The notes below the pieces were generated by a model. That model ran no database searches. It was not told the origin of the DNA and was given only the letters and a program-made list of their open reading frames with translations. A DNA stretch of 64,000 nt from Branchinecta lynchi (taxonomy: Eukaryota; Arthropoda; Branchiopoda; Anostraca; Branchinectidae), in assembly GCA_023053575.1 (NCBI GenBank), contig JAKZAP010000013.1:19563689-19627688 (forward strand), in the 5' to 3' direction. Positions 41,935 to 54,225 of the stretch are shown in pieces. Numbering within the stretch: the stretch's first letter is position 1; every line of letters starts with the position of its first letter. The translations under genes and the position numbers were made by a program.

Positions 41935-43610
41935 ATTTTGCGGTTAAGGTGAGTTCTGTAACGGATGGTCGGATCGAAGAAGTGACGATGTCTAACCCAA
42001 CGATGTCAAGTTTCTAATGCTCCAGTAAAGTTTTATCGTCCTAGCAGATCTGGGAAGTACCTTAACCGGTGATCGGTGATCGTGAGATCACCAGAATTCC
42101 GGACACCCCCCCCCCCTTGGTATCCGAATCCGGTCCGATTCTGCCACTGATTCACCTAGGACTTGTGCCTGTACTACTTCATACCAAGTTTCATCCTGAT
42201 CGCTCCACTCTATGTGTGTCATAAGATTTCCAGTCCCCCCCCCCCCAGTTCATCGGATCCGGCCCGGACTCGAAATGGGACATCTGAGACATGGTGTCTT
42301 TCAAGATATCAAGTTTCATTAAGATCCAATAACCCGTTCGAAAGTTATGCACGTTCAACTTCTTTTTCTTTTTATTGGCAAACTTATGCCAATATATATA
42401 TATTATTATACAAAACTAACATATTACTAACATATACAAAAAGCAAAATCTATTTATGAAACACAATCCCAAGGGCTCTATGGCCCGTTGGTTGGGAAAA
42501 ATAATCTTTATAACGAAATCAAATAATTCACCAGGTGTTCTCGCGAATACAACCGACCTCCACATCACCACGCAACGAGATAAAAAATAAATAAATAAGA
42601 AATAAACAAATTCATCGAGAGAGCCAACACTAACATCTCATTTTATTAAACTATTATAATAAACAACTATATTCAAACCTTATTACTTTGTTTTCAATAA
42701 ATTCAATTTTCTTGTCCGAAATATCAACCAATTAATTACTATTTCCCAGCAAAAATCTTTTAAGGTATTTTTTGAACGAACCAAGACTCAGGGACTGCCG
42801 GATCTCAGTGGCCTACAACCACTTCCAGACCAAAGTCTGAGCGCACTGAGGGAGTGGAAGGAACCAGTATGTCATCTCGGTTTCTTTAATGCATAAGGGG
42901 TAACTTCTTTAACAAGGCGAAACATCCCAGAAAAACATGATGGGAGGTCACTACGAGAATACTCGAAATGCAAATGAGCATAACGAAAGAGTGTACATGT
43001 CTCTTAGCTTTAATAGATGCCACTAATTTTCAGATCCAGCCGTCTCCCCCTCCCCCACCCACGATAGTCGGATCAGGCGAGTGACTCTTCTCAAGTTAAT
43101 CTTGTCGGGTCCCTGGTATGCTTGCCAAGCTTTATCGTTCTAGCCCACCTGGAAGTACATTAACTAAGGATCGCCGGAATTCCGGAACCCTCCTCCAACT
43201 CCCCCCACAGTGTCCGAATCCGATCCAGTTCTGTCAGTTATGTATCTAGAGCTTGTGCTTGTTCTTCCCACCAAGTTTCATCCCGATCGCTCCACTCTGA
43301 GAGTGATCTGGTCCGGACTTGAATTGCTACATCTGAGACACGAGGTTTTTCCAGATATCAAGTTTCATTAAGATCCGATCACACATTCGAAAATTACGTA
43401 TGCCCCTATTTTCCGGATTCCGCCAACTCCCCCTCCCCCCACGATGGTCGGATGGGGCAAGTGACTATTTCATAGCTAGTTTGGTCGGGTCTCTAATGTG
43501 CCTGCCAAGTTTCATCGTCCTAGACCTTCTTGAAGTACCCTAACTCGACAACAGTGGACCGACCGACCGAAAACTGATCGGTATATGGCACTTGAGCGGA
43601 GCTGCAAGTG
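41935..43610 (+). repeat. Two diverged copies of a ~400-550-bp repeat with hairpin end
   Basis: Copies at about 41,950-42,360 and 43,030-43,590 share CACCGGAATTCCGG, CGAATCCGGTCCGATTCTGC, CCAAGTTTCATCCTGATCGC, TATCAAGTTTCATTAAGATC and a C-run. The second copy ends in a hairpin, ATGGCACTTG-AGC...GCT-GCAAGTGTCAT (43,585-43,614). ATGGCACTTGCAAGGCC also occurs at 41,788. GTTTCATC-GATC phrases of this type are common in invertebrate intergenic repeats. No protein. Confidence 0.55.
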
Positions 43611-43614
43611 TCAT

Positions 43615-44776
43615 AAAAATGGAAAAAACAAAACCAGAGTCAGCTATACTGGACACCATGATCCATGGGTACACACAGCTTGTAATACTAGGAATCAGTC
43701 CTACAAGGGTATGCTCTAGCCTTTTGATACTAATATCAAATGGTACGGTATGTATTGGTTCCTATACCATTTAGCCTCAAAGTACGACATTTCGGGTTAA
43801 AACCAACTCGTTTCTGTCTACTGTTACGACAGAAGCAATTTAGCGAAAGTGCTATAAGCAATGAAAAACCGCGCATAGGCTAAATTCATTTTTTTTTAGG
43901 TTGTTGCCACTCACAACTTCCTAACCCCTTTGATCTAGATGTGGTTCGTCGTCACTGCAATTCTTAATTTCGTTGCTTCAATAATTTTTCAATTAATCAT
44001 TGCATTTAATGTTAACATATTTCAAATATAAGCATTTCACATGTCGCTCGGATCGAGACAACTTTTCAATCTCTTCTCGTATTTTTATTTATATTCTTGC
44101 TCGCAACTGGTTGCTCTTTGGACAAGAATATTTCATGCCTGATTTCTTGGCTTTTTTTTGTGTCCAACAAGAGAGGATGGGTTTGTGTCAGCAGAAGCTG
44201 AAGAGATTTCTCACGCGACACGCTTCCTCTTTCTAACTCACAAGGTGTCCATATGTGTTGCATTGCTTCCCACAAAGACGGCAAAGCATTGTTAGCAGTG
44301 ATATTGTTTCCAATAATAACACACACGAACGATCACTTTTCTCAATAATTCCAGCCCAGGGCCCAGGTTATCTCACATGCCTATTCTGGAGAGATTATAC
44401 GTCCACTCAACAAAATTGTCGTAGCGTAAAGCAGCTCACAAAAACTCTACTTCCAAATCTTTTGACGGAAAGCATGCTTATCCTAATACTTCTCATGCAA
44501 CTGTTCATCAGTGGAAAAAGCGATCCAAAAAAGTAGGTGACTTCAATGAGAGCAAACATAAGTTTTGTATTTTGAACGAAAACAAAAATATATATTATTC
44601 TATGAGGGGCAAATTTGTTGGAGTTGGTGTGTTTCTTGGTGTTCCCCAAAAACATGAACGATAATCTTACAATTGAAGTTCACGTTGGTAATAGTGAAAC
44701 CGTTGTTTTTGTGACAATTTTTTACTATGGACTTGATGGTATGAGACTGGAATAATAAACATTATCTCTCTGACCA
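43615..44776. other. Upstream region, frames without recognised domains
   Basis: Overlapping frames at 44,000-44,655 on both strands cancel each other as candidates; none has a recognised motif. An AT-rich single-copy look. A short T-run lies near 43,890. Confidence 0.35.
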
Positions 44777-44934
44777 CACTGTAAAAAAGATTCTTGCAGT
44801 TTTTGCTACTGGGACTAATCTTGTCTTTATTGAGATAATATTATCCCTAAATCGGATTGATTTTATCCCAACAGAGATAAGCTTAATCCCAGTAGTAAAT
44901 ACTGCATCCTAATTCGGAGAAACTTTTTATAGTG
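44777..44934 (+). mobile_element. CACTGTAAAAA-type MITE, 158 bp
   Basis: Ends CACTGTAAAAA and TTTTTATAGTG. The interior is itself a fold-back: TTTTTGCTACTGGGACTAAT on one side, ATTAGCTTAATCCC-like AGCTTAATCCCAGTAG on the other. It matches the first part of the composite at 40,350-40,517. No clear duplication of flanks. Confidence 0.7.
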
Positions 44935-45059
44935 CAGGCTTCACACCTAGTCATAAACGTTCTCTCTCTCCTTCTCTTTCATCTTTTCAAACCACAGGTT
45001 ACTTTCTTTTTAGTTTCTCCTCTCTTCGTTTTATTTTTTCTAGATATATCCATCTGTTG

Positions 45060-45256
45060 ACTCTGTTTTTGTTTATTTAATTCATACTGGTTCTCCCCTA
45101 GCCAACACACTTTTTTTGCGCTTTCCTGGCAGGAATGTTACCATTAAAAGAAAAATTCTTCTTTTTGTGTTGTTTAATGCAAGCAGTGCTTTTGCTGTGC
45201 TATTTATGGATCCTTGATAGTCTTGCTAATAAAACTATTCTACTACTACTACTACT
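45060..45256 (+). mobile_element. LINE-like 3' end with CTA tail
   Basis: Sequence leading to TTGCTAATAAAACTATTCTA then (CTA)n: an AATAAA signal next to a microsatellite tail, as in 5'-truncated non-LTR retrotransposons. No coding part visible. Confidence 0.45.
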
Positions 45257-45419
45257 ATTCTCTAGTTGTCTTTAAATATAGTTAAAGCGCACCTGGCACT
45301 ATTTCTTGCTTACGTTCCAATATCGAAAACCATTAAATGCTGTTGAACTAGGCTCTGCTTTTAAAACATTACACACGACTTTGGCATTTATAAGCCTTTT
45401 TCCAGGGCCATTGACTTAT

Positions 45420-45647
45420 AGCAAGAACAGGGAAAAATTCAGATAACCGCGTCAGTAGTATTATACCCAGACGCGCGTCGAGAACATGATATGCATGGAA
45501 AATAGTGAAACGCGGGAAGTTAAAAAATTAGGTGTCGTTAGGGGGGTTAGAATGTAACATATTAAATTCGGGTCTCCGGGCTTGAGGATTAAGATGCAAC
45601 TACGTAAGTAGCATGCATTGGCATTGTAGGTACGACGGGTCCTTTAA
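45420..45647 (-). mobile_element. TTAA MITE, truncated reverse copy
   Basis: Ends TACGACGGGTCCT-TTAA at 45,643-45,647. Inside, GGGGTTAGAATGTAAC and GGGTCTCCGGGCTTGAGG complement the ATTCTAACCCC and AAACCCG-AGACC stretches of the copies at 23.5 and 39.4 kb. Its other end is missing. Confidence 0.5.
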
Positions 45648-48077
45648 GTAAAACTGAAAACATAAAGAAAGCTTGAAATAAGTAAAAAAAAACTATGGAA
45701 TAGAATTTCTTTCAGCAGTCACTCGCTAGTATCGAGTGGGAACAATCATAATTATTATTCGTAGGTATTGGTGAGTGGCTCGATGTCTTTAATTTAGGCT
45801 TTCAATTCTTTCAATTTTTTTTTACTTCGGTTTCTTGTTGGTTTTCTGGTTTGTTTTAGTTTTCTTGGCTGTTAATATTCATCCTCGTTTTGGCATTTTT
45901 CCTCGAAATTTTCTGTCTGCGCTAAAGAAGGGAGGCGGTTGTCCCTCCGAAATAATCGCCTTTTACTTCAGTATATTCGCTGGCCTATACAAACCCCATT
46001 ATCGTTGGTTTCTTCGTTAATTTTTTTGTGATATGTCAGGTCACTGTGGCTTACGAAATTATCTTTGAAATAAGGAACTACCCGGGCATATTGGAAGGGT
46101 TGGGTGCGTCAAAAGAGTCTGGTGATTCTCACGGGCATTGTTTGCCTCCACTCCTCTCAATGAAAACTTAAAACCGTCACCAGGCCAGTGTCGCTGGTCT
46201 CACCTGTGAGGCATCCATCTTACATCGACGTCAAGGAACACTGATTGATACGAATTTATTCCGTCGTTCGCTTCAGATTTGTCTAACTTATCCCCATCCA
46301 AACAACCTGTCGGGCAGCTACTTGGACCCAGTAATGACGAAATTCTCAGGTACTAAAACGGTTTTACGATTATCGAACAATTTCCGACAATCGGGACTCC
46401 AGATCATGGCCACACCTCCGGTAGGTTGAGAGAATACAAGCCCAAAAACTGCATTCAGTTTCAGATTTTATTGTTCTCTCGTCTGTTACTAGAAAATTTA
46501 ATCAACACGATATATATTATGGGAGGAAATCTATTACGGGTGTCAGAAACCTGGCGAGATTCCTCAGAGTGGCTAATCTACACAGCGACAGGTGTCTAGT
46601 GATGTATTAGCAACAAAGAGTGTGCTATAGTTTCTTTTTGTTTCGAATTATTTATTTTTGTTTGTTACTGCCCCTGGGCTTAAACGAAAATAAACCATAT
46701 CATAAAAGAAGGTTTCTATTGCGAAACATAGGAAATAAAAGCCATCTTATATTTAACAGCCACAATCCAGACGAGACTCCATATTAACCTGTACTAAAGC
46801 AGTAATTTGTTTGCAGATAGGCACAGAAAGGCAGAATGTTTTCGACGATACTTTCCCTTCTATCCAGAATTACATAGGCTGATTCCCTTTCGTTATGTAT
46901 TGTAAGTTTGTTCTGCCGTTAGGTTATTTAACCTTTAGACCTCCCAATTAGATGATACCTCGCATGATACTTATATAGGTGAGGAGAACGAACACCTGGT
47001 CTTTTCAGCGAATACATACTACTAGATGCATTAATATTAGTATTCTCGTCTGTACCAAATCGAAATAATGGGAGTATATAACACAAAAAATAGAAAAGAA
47101 GAGACACAGCGTCGGAGACTATGGTCCGAAGACAACGTTACGAGCGACAGCTTCTTATGCAGCTCTCTGGAACTGACCATTTACTGATTATTTTACGTTC
47201 TACTCTTAACAACAAGTTGATACTTGGCCGCTTAAAAGACAATCAATAACTCTATCGACTAGGCAATAAATAAAAGGCGAAGTTGATTCAAAAAATCCCA
47301 CGGTCAATTCGCGCGGACGAAAATCTGGACTCCGAATTTATCGTCTCCGTCGCATTTAGCCTCGACAGGTCGAGATTTCACTTCGACACCGGTTATAACT
47401 TCTCGACCCAGTTCAGATAAAGGGAGCAATCAGTCGGTGACGCGGACATTTGTTTTGCGTCAGAACGAGGCGACATGACTGCTCTTGGTCTGGGCGGAAA
47501 ATAATGCAAAAACACCTCGAGTCTGACAACTCCATTCGGAATATGCCGTTACGAGGGTTTTTGCGACGCGCGTTAATCTTATGTCTTCGACTTGTCGGAA
47601 GGGACAATTACGAGACACTTTTGTGTGGAATGCGACGAAACCATTTCGCTTGAAAGTTGTCAACTCGCTAAACGAGTCTTGTCTTAAATTACTTTATCTT
47701 CAACTCGAGTAGAATTATCCATTTTCACTGTTGAACTGCTTATTGGCGGGAGGCTGTTTGAAGGATAAACGTCTATTCACGTCCTATGAGTTTCAGAGAT
47801 AATATATGACCTGTGAAACCATGTTATTATAAAAAATAAGAAAATACCTGTCTTTATTATATCTGTGTTTTCACTATTACTGATTTATTTCCCACCGAAG
47901 TATGGGGTTAGTCTAGAGGGTTCATGTCGCTCTCGTCTTCCTAGAGCCTGTTTGCGTGGGGGGGGGGGGGGGCTAGCGAGTTCGATTATTTCCAGTCTTT
48001 GCAATCGTGGAAGGTGAAAGGAACTTTTTTCGTTTCGTTTTTCGGGTTGTTAGACGTTTTGAGACAGACAGCGAACT
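45648..48077. other. Upstream region, looks largely single-copy
   Basis: No TIRs, arrays or recognised domains. 47,280-47,720 is richer in CG dinucleotides (GCGCGGACG, GACGCGCG, TCGACAGGTCGA) with frames on both strands, none recognised. It could hold regulatory DNA or an untranslated exon. A G-run lies at 47,959-47,972. Confidence 0.35.
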
Positions 48078-48530
48078 ACTGAAATAGGGCGAATCATTGC
48101 AGATTTTTGCTTCAAGCTGCAACCTGAAGAGGAACCTTGTAAATTGTAATAAAGGCGAAATATCGGAAGAGGCGACACACTGAAATAGGGCGAAACATTC
48201 CAGGTTTGTTCTTCTAGTCACAGCCAAAACAAGACCTTTGTCAAGGGCGAAATATCAAGAAAAAATAGGGCGAAACAAGGGCGAGATATTGTAAGGGGGA
48301 TAAAGGCGAAATATTGAAATAGGCGAATAATTGCAGATTTTTGCTTCAAGCTACAACCTGAAGAGGACCCTTGTAATAAAGGGGAAATATCACACAAAAA
48401 TAGAGCGAAACACGGGCGAGATATTGTAAGGGGCGAAATAGGCGAAACTGAAATAGGGCGAAACATTGCAGGTTTGTTCTTCTAATTACAGCCGGAAAAA
48501 GACCTTTGTCAAGGGCGAAAGACAACATTG
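48078..48530. repeat. Tandem/interleaved array with GGGCGAAATAT motif
   Basis: CATTGCAGATTTTTGCTTCA, AGCT(G/A)CAACCTGAAGAGG recurs at 48,092 and 48,328. GGTTTGTTCTTCTA(G/A)T then ACAGCC...AGACCTTTGTCAAGGGC recurs at 48,205 and 48,470. GGGCGAAA(T/C)AT punctuates every 30-60 bases. It resembles, in complement or degraded form, the CGATATTTCGGCCC fold-back family. Confidence 0.65.
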
Positions 48531-50013
48531 CTCGGGAGCGTAGTAAGCGTAGTGACTACGGATCTCTGAATCGTGATTGGTCGGATTAGCCCGGGGCATG
48601 ATATTCTGCGGGAAAATAGAAAAATCGTTCCAGCCTTGACGGCAAAAATCCAGAATCTGTGACGTCATGCGTAGTAACTACGGTAAGTAGGATGGAACAC
48701 GCTCTAAATGTTTAGATGGTATCCCAAAGGGAAAACAAGACGGACAGACAAACTTTGCGAAGTCATATGTATCCCATTACTAAGAAAGGTAGTAAGGTAG
48801 GGTAAGGTACATTTTCACTGAAAACGGTAACAGCTCCAATGGCACAAAAGCGTCAGACATGCCAGGGCCATACAAAATGACACTTCGTTAATTAACTAAT
48901 TGATTTGTAACACGAAATAATTTAATTGTAACACGAAATAACAAAGGCCTTGACTAAGTCGCTAACAGTTAAAACAAAGCATGGGAATTGTTTAGGTGGA
49001 GCGGTCCCATAGAACATGTTCATAATAATAAAAAAAAAAAAACTAGTATCCATAAGTTACTGGTATCCATAAGCTAAGGGGCGAAGTTCGTGCTGACTTT
49101 AGATATGCAGTTTGTTGCAGAAAATGCTTGTTATGGTTTCATCTACCAAAAATAACCAAGTCACATGTTCCTTGTGTTCTCATCAGATTACCACTGTCAT
49201 GGAATGCGGCGAAAAACCGTCCATAATCTGAATATCAAAATACACTTAGTGCCATTTATAAAGCTTCGAGTGAAATATTCGTGGTGTTTGCTTGAAAAAA
49301 GTTCTTTTTGATACCATCTTCCGCAAGTAATCAGTATCAACACATTTGACAGCATCTCCTGATGCTATAAAACACGAGCATAACTCATTTGTCAAAAGAT
49401 TTCCTGGTAATTTTAATGAGAGTGGTAATGATAACTTACATCCATTATTTTTGTCCAAAAAACTTCGAGTTTAGTACGGTATTATCGCTATATTTCGAGA
49501 CCGTTCGGTGCCCTGCCCTAACCGATTGGTGTAATGGATAATTAAAATAGGAGGTATTCGACTGGGAAGAGTAAACGTTGTTATGGGTGTTCTATTTCCC
49601 CTACAGTATGTTATGTTTCAAACTGTGTCTATAGTCATCCATGGCTGAATAGCTAAATACAAATAAAAGCACTACGGAAAGGGTTATAATTAGTAGATGG
49701 GATAATGTGGACAGAGCGCTGAAGCTAAGAGTAAGTTACGTAGTTAGGCTCCATAGCAATTGGAAGAATTGATATTTTGGATGTATTTTTGTTTTGTTTT
49801 GTGGATGGCTCTTTTGCCATATTTTCAGTGTTGTCTCTTCCTGACAGCATGCATAACAATGAGTGGCTAAATAAATAAATATAACCCTGCTTGTATGACG
49901 GCATGGTTACCCACTTATTTTTTGTTTTTTCTTTGCTTTCTTCCTTCATTTCTTTTGTTCTTCCTCTTTCAGTTTAATTCTCTTTTTTGAAAAAGTTTGT
50001 GAAAATTAATGTA
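48531..50013. other. Upstream region, nothing firm
   Basis: 48,715-48,780 has a fragment reminiscent of the family A 5' block (GGTATCCCAAAG, GACGGACAGACAAAC, CGAAGTCATATGTATCCC). AAATAAATAAATATAACCC at 49,869 looks like a LINE tail on the minus strand. No gene recognised. Confidence 0.35.
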
Positions 50014-50018
50014 AAATG

Positions 50019-50200
50019 ATTTTTTTTTTTTTTTTTTTTTATACTGCCCCCACAGGCCCATTCGGGCTTTCCTGCACTAGCATCAGCTACATGTATAAAG
50101 GATGTTAAGAGGGTTACAAAAGGTGTGTTCATGTAGTTTAGCATGTAAAAGTTGGTTTGTATAATAAAATGTATCAAACTAAAAGAAAAACTAAGCTTGA
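50019..50200 (-). mobile_element. Possible LINE/SINE 3' end, poly-T start
   Basis: A T-run of about 21 followed by ATACTGCCCCCACAGGCCC and ATTCGGGCTTTCCTGCACT: on the minus strand a sequence ending in poly-A, as in a retroposed copy. The body is short and unrecognised. Confidence 0.35.
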
Positions 50201-50295
50201 GCCGGCTCAACAATGAATGCTAGATGCGCGGCCACGGCACAAGTTAAAGAGAGGCTCACATATGACCAAATCACATGAGACGGAAAGGGTTGGAG

Positions 50296-50465
50296 CATAC
50301 AGGAAAAAAGGTGAATACTCTTGATGACTATCTCTCCCTGCCGATTGCAGAATCTCCGGGTACCTGCGGAAGAAACGAAGAAACGGTGTCAAAGCTGCGC
50401 TGACTCAGCATTTGAGTCGTTACTGACATGTTTACTCCTTCTTCCTGAGAATCATTGGCGTGTTT
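50296..50465 (-). repeat. Dispersed repeat E, copy 1 (partner at 63.7 kb)
   Basis: Its minus strand reads ACACGCCAATGATTCTCAGG, AAGAAGGAGTAAAC, GTAACGACTCAAATGCTGAG, CAGCGCAGCTTTG, CGCAGGTACCCGGAGATTCT and GAGAGATAGTCATCAAGAG. Nearly the same text in the plus direction is at 63,722-63,890. In both copies one frame gives RRYPEIL, which may be a remnant of coding sequence. Confidence 0.7.
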
Positions 50466-50534
50466 TGGAATTGGTCATATAGAGTATCAGTCTGTCGGTG
50501 ATTTGTACATTTTTTGTAACATCTTACGAGACCC

Positions 50535-50682
50535 TTAACCAACCCCAAACATACAAAAATACTCATTTTTATAGGCCTTTCCCTCTGATATGTGTCTTTT
50601 TTGTACTTTCTTGTGCGACCTGCAGGCAAACCCCACCCGAAAGGCAACCCCCCCCCCAAATAAATTCCTGGATACGGGCTTC
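50535..50682 (-). mobile_element. CGTATCCAGG-family MITE, partial
   Basis: The family interior (ACATACAAAAATACTCATTT, TTCCCTCTGAT, GGTCGCACAAGAAAG in complement) ending AAATTCCTGGATACGGGCTT. The C-run/G-run end with CAAGGCCGTATCC is missing. Confidence 0.65.
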
Positions 50683-50788
50683 TCTTTTGAAGAATAACTC
50701 GAACAGACACCCGAACAATTTTGCTGACGTTATTGACAAGAACCCACAAGGGAACTTTCGAGAGAAGTGTCGGAGTAGACTTGAACGA

Positions 50789-51300
50789 ATGAATGAATAT
50801 TTTTATTACCCATCTTTACATAAAAAATATATATAAAATACATATACCTAGAATCTCAAAAACCACGATGAACTAAACCCTCTGGCTAACCATGGCGACT
50901 AGCCAGAGCGATAAGAATACTACGATACCAACTTGATGATCCTTTTAATTTGAATAAGGGGAGAGCCCTTTAAGAGATGAGGTAGACCCAACAGACCCCG
51001 GCCTAAAATCACTGCCAAACAGTTGAATAATATACAAATGATATCGAAAAGTTATAGACCTACAAACATATGTGAATTTGGTTTTCAATTCAATTCATGC
51101 TTAATTTTATCATTCATCCACCAAAACAACATACAGAACGCTGTCCTCGAGGCTGTCCTATGCGGGGGTGCACAACTTTTGTTCATTAAAACCAACGATA
51201 GCACAGGCTTCTCGTCTTAACCTTTTCCCAATCCAATCCTTTTGTTATCGCTCGTCACAAGAAAGTAAATTCCAAAGAACAAATTTTTCGGTGACGCTTG
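50789..51300 (-). mobile_element. LINE-like 3' end with TTCA tail
   Basis: GAATGAATGAATATTTTTAT at 50,789-50,808 is, on the minus strand, an AATAAAAATATTCATTCATTC polyadenylation signal and tail. The adjacent GCGACTAGCCAGAGCGAT and GGGAGAGCCCTTTAAGAGAT belong to its 3' untranslated body. No coding similarity found. Confidence 0.4.
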
Positions 51301-52985
51301 TCTGGTGGTATTGTCCCCGCCGAATTTCCTTCGGTACGAAAAAAGTTACCCATCACAAAATCACGGTAACAGATAGTCGAAAGATGACACAACAAAAACC
51401 CGACGACGAGACTGTCAAATAGACAAACAGTGTCGCGCAATGCAGAAATGTTGAGGGGTTGGGCACATAGACCAAGCTTTGCTTTGCTGGGTTCGGGAAG
51501 AAGAGATTGGTAAACAACTAAGACCTTTCAAAAACATAGCCAAGAAGTTTTACTTGACAGATTATAACTAGGCTCAAATTTGCTCTTCAAGTAAAATCTT
51601 TTTGTTGTTGGTTAGTATATTTATGTATGTTAAATAACACGTACTCTGTAAGTAAGTAAGCAATTTACTTATGACCCGCCATTTTGAAAAGGCGGAGTAA
51701 ATGAAGAAACAAACAAAACACAAAAACACAGTGTTTCTGTGTTTTTGCTTTCTATAGATTTCTGTAACGAATGATAATGCTAGCCACGTCGGGATTTTTA
51801 TTACACTGAATTGATCGTAAATAAAAAAAGGTCTAAGTCCAGAGTAAACACAAATCGCAAACATCTCCAATCCTCGCTCCAATCTTCCAGACAAAAGAAA
51901 ATTAAGCACGGTTTTTGTCTCGACTTGTTTCCAGGTTAAGTTAGGAGCATTCAAAGTTAAAATTATGACTAAAAAATCAGCATCATGGTATGTGATGGAG
52001 CTGTCTGTTAGGTAGCCTATGTATTATATTTCGCCTTTTTTGCACCCATTTCTTTTTCACTACGTACATGGACTTCTGCTTTTCTAAATGATTATAAATA
52101 CGATGATAATATTATGATAACTGTCGTAAATACAAATTTGCGTTTTAGCATTGCCGAATAGTTCAGTTAACTGTCAGTCAACGCGATAAATTTGCGTTTG
52201 GGCTCGGTTTTCGTATCTACAATTAAATAAATAAGAAATAAAATTGCAAAAAGTAATTAGCGAGCAAATGTTGAACCTCGTTCCCAATCGATCTTTGTAA
52301 GCTCGAAGACATTCAGTGTAACGCCAGTTGTTTGACAAAAACGGGAAATTGCAATCTACGTCCAATTTATGAAAAAGCCTGGGATTGCAACACCCTACCA
52401 ATCCTATAAATAAGCTACCCACTCTATCCAACCTGCGTATTCGTTCGCGATGGATACATTTCCTTTGGGAAGTCTGGTTTCGTTTCAAGGTATTATGAAT
52501 GGACGAACTCCAACCTTACAGTGGAAGTTTCGAAACTCATATTTCATGCAATATGACCACTATAAACGATTAGCCTACAAATAGATATTTACTTCTTGTT
52601 TTATTTGCTTAATGAAAAACTAACTAAAGATATTCCGGATATCCCGTGCTACATAATTAGGATACTACAAACAATACTATAATTTAAGATTCCTCGAAAT
52701 CTATAACTTGTAAACAAAAATCGTTATAACTACCCTCTCATGGCACGCTCATATTGCATGACAGATAATCATCTATAATATTTAAGTAATATAATAATTT
52801 TAAGCTTAGAAAGAAATACTGACTTAACCCACAATCTTGCAAAAAAAATTTAGAAAATTTCGTAAATACCATAACAATGCTTGCTCATATTCCGTGCCAC
52901 ATGATATTATTTAAACGATAGTACATAACAGTAAGCTTCTTTTATTCGCTTACTGAAATTCGAACTGAAGCCATCGTCACTTTAC
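51301..52985. other. Upstream region, nothing firm
   Basis: 51,641-51,700 has a TAAG run with AATTTACTTATGACCCGCC, again a minus-strand tail-like feature. A CTTACTTAC tail of this kind also ends the repeats at 3.5 and 20.2 kb. 52,560-52,950 is very AT-rich with ATAATTAGGATACTACAAAC-type text. No gene recognised. Confidence 0.35.
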
Positions 52986-53230
52986 GGCCGGGAATGGGAG
53001 GTAGCGCGTGCACGCCCAGAGCCGACTCCCATTGGTTCGCGTTGGAGATCAAACGCGCCGCTACCGAATTCCCAGGCTCTCTTAGAAGGTCTTCTTTGAA
53101 ATATGCCGCCCGCGGCCCAAGTGCCGTGCGGACAGCTGGGCCCCTGCGTACAGGCGGATCAACAAGTATGGGCAGAATGGAGACTATTGTTCGGATTCGA
53201 AGTCTGTGAAGCGAACGGATTTAATTGAGT
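52986..53230. promoter_or_regulatory. GC-rich island, possible promoter
   Basis: A sharp shift from AT-rich DNA to GC/CpG-rich text (GGCCGGGAATGGGAGGTAGC, CCCATTGGTTCGCG with a CCAAT box in reverse, AAACGCGCCGC, GCCCGCGGCCC). No TATA. It could be a promoter/first exon for a gene on the plus strand or a distant Wnt5 regulatory element. Function inferred from composition only. Confidence 0.3.
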
Positions 53231-53449
53231 CGAGAGAAATTGGAGTTGGCCGGATACGGAGATGCTCCATTTGTCATTGAGCGAGATGCTTTTAGTGAGT
53301 CAGGTTGATTCATGGTGGCTCATTTGTCTGGCGATTTGAAGGATCGGCTGAGCCGACCAAAACAATCGATCCGGCAACATTATGGAGCGGACAGTTACAT
53401 TCAAGATGCCTTTGTACCCTAAAACACTCACTATCTTTTAAACATTTAG

Positions 53450-53857
53450 GCCCAACTTTTAAGCTCTTCTTTCTCGGAAACTTTGAAATTGGGAAGACGA
53501 AGAATTGCTTTAGGAACATGTCTTGGGGTTTTAGCATGTGTACTAATAGTCAGAGAAACTGATTCTCGGCAGTTCGTTATTCTCGAGGGGTTCTCCACTC
53601 TCAATCAGCAAATGTCAGGTGCCGGCACCTGTTGCAACGTGTTAGAAAATTACAATCAGCATGACAAGAGGTGTTCGAAAGAGGAATCACGTAGACATCG
53701 CTGGCATATCGGCATGCCGGCATTTCGCTGTTTCGGGTGGTGCTGGCAAGGGTCAGCAAGTGCGGGGGAGTGGGGAACCCCTCGGCAGTGCTATCGGGAC
53801 AACTTTTATCCTTGGTCCAGCAAACGGAAGGGTCAGTTTCACAGATTTCAAGTTTAG
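53450..53857 (+). CDS. Uncertain candidate exon, not recognised
   Basis: TTTTAAACATTTAG at 53,436-53,449 is a plausible acceptor, and from 53,450 the frame stays open for 136 codons. Near its start it has a basic then hydrophobic stretch (RRRIALGTCLGVLACVLIV), like a signal anchor, then RETDSRQFVILEGF. Later it becomes Trp/Cys/Arg-rich. There is no upstream ATG in frame, so a first exon would be needed. The minus strand has a competing frame (53,601-53,921, MSLCRALFFFSGVFLIV), so one or both may be chance in GC-richer DNA. Confidence 0.2.
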   Translation, partial: AQLLSSSFSETLKLGRRRIALGTCLGVLACVLIVRETDSRQFVILEGFSTLNQQMSGAGTCCNVLENYNQHDKRCSKEESRRHRWHIGMPAFRCFGWCWQGSASAGEWGTPRQCYRDNFYPWSSKRKGQFHRFQV

Positions 53858-53999
53858 TTCCTAAATCATGAACAATAAGAAAGACCCCGCTGAAGAAAAA
53901 AAGAGCACGGCACAGACTCATAACCCTAAAGAGATAAATTCGTAGATTACGTTATTTTTCTTTGTTTTTTCGTGATACGGATATGCCTATCCCATTCTG

Positions 54000-54225
54000 T
54001 CCCTTTCGTTTAGGTCAGAGGCATCATTTCGCTGAAATGCGGCGGCGTCCCGGGGACCCGAGACGTACGGGCGGCTCGAACTACTTGGAAGGGGGCCTTA
54101 CCGCAAATGTACTTGTCGGAAGTCCAGCACGCCCTAGAGTTAAACGGGAAGTCCAGCACGCCCTAGAGTTAAACGGTTCAGAAACAGTAGACAAAAAACG
54201 TACTGCACCACATCCCGATTAAACG
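54000..54225 (+). CDS. Uncertain candidate exon with internal 29-bp duplication
   Basis: CCATTCTGTCCCTTTCGTTTAG before 54,015 would serve as an acceptor. From there one frame reads VRGIISLKCGGVPGTRDV...PQMYLSEVQHALELNG and then hits a stop created by a tandem copy of GAAGTCCAGCACGCCC / TAGAGTTAAACGG (54,119-54,147 and 54,148-54,176). The duplication breaks the frame. The text is GC-rich and unlike the flanks. Not recognised. Confidence 0.2.
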
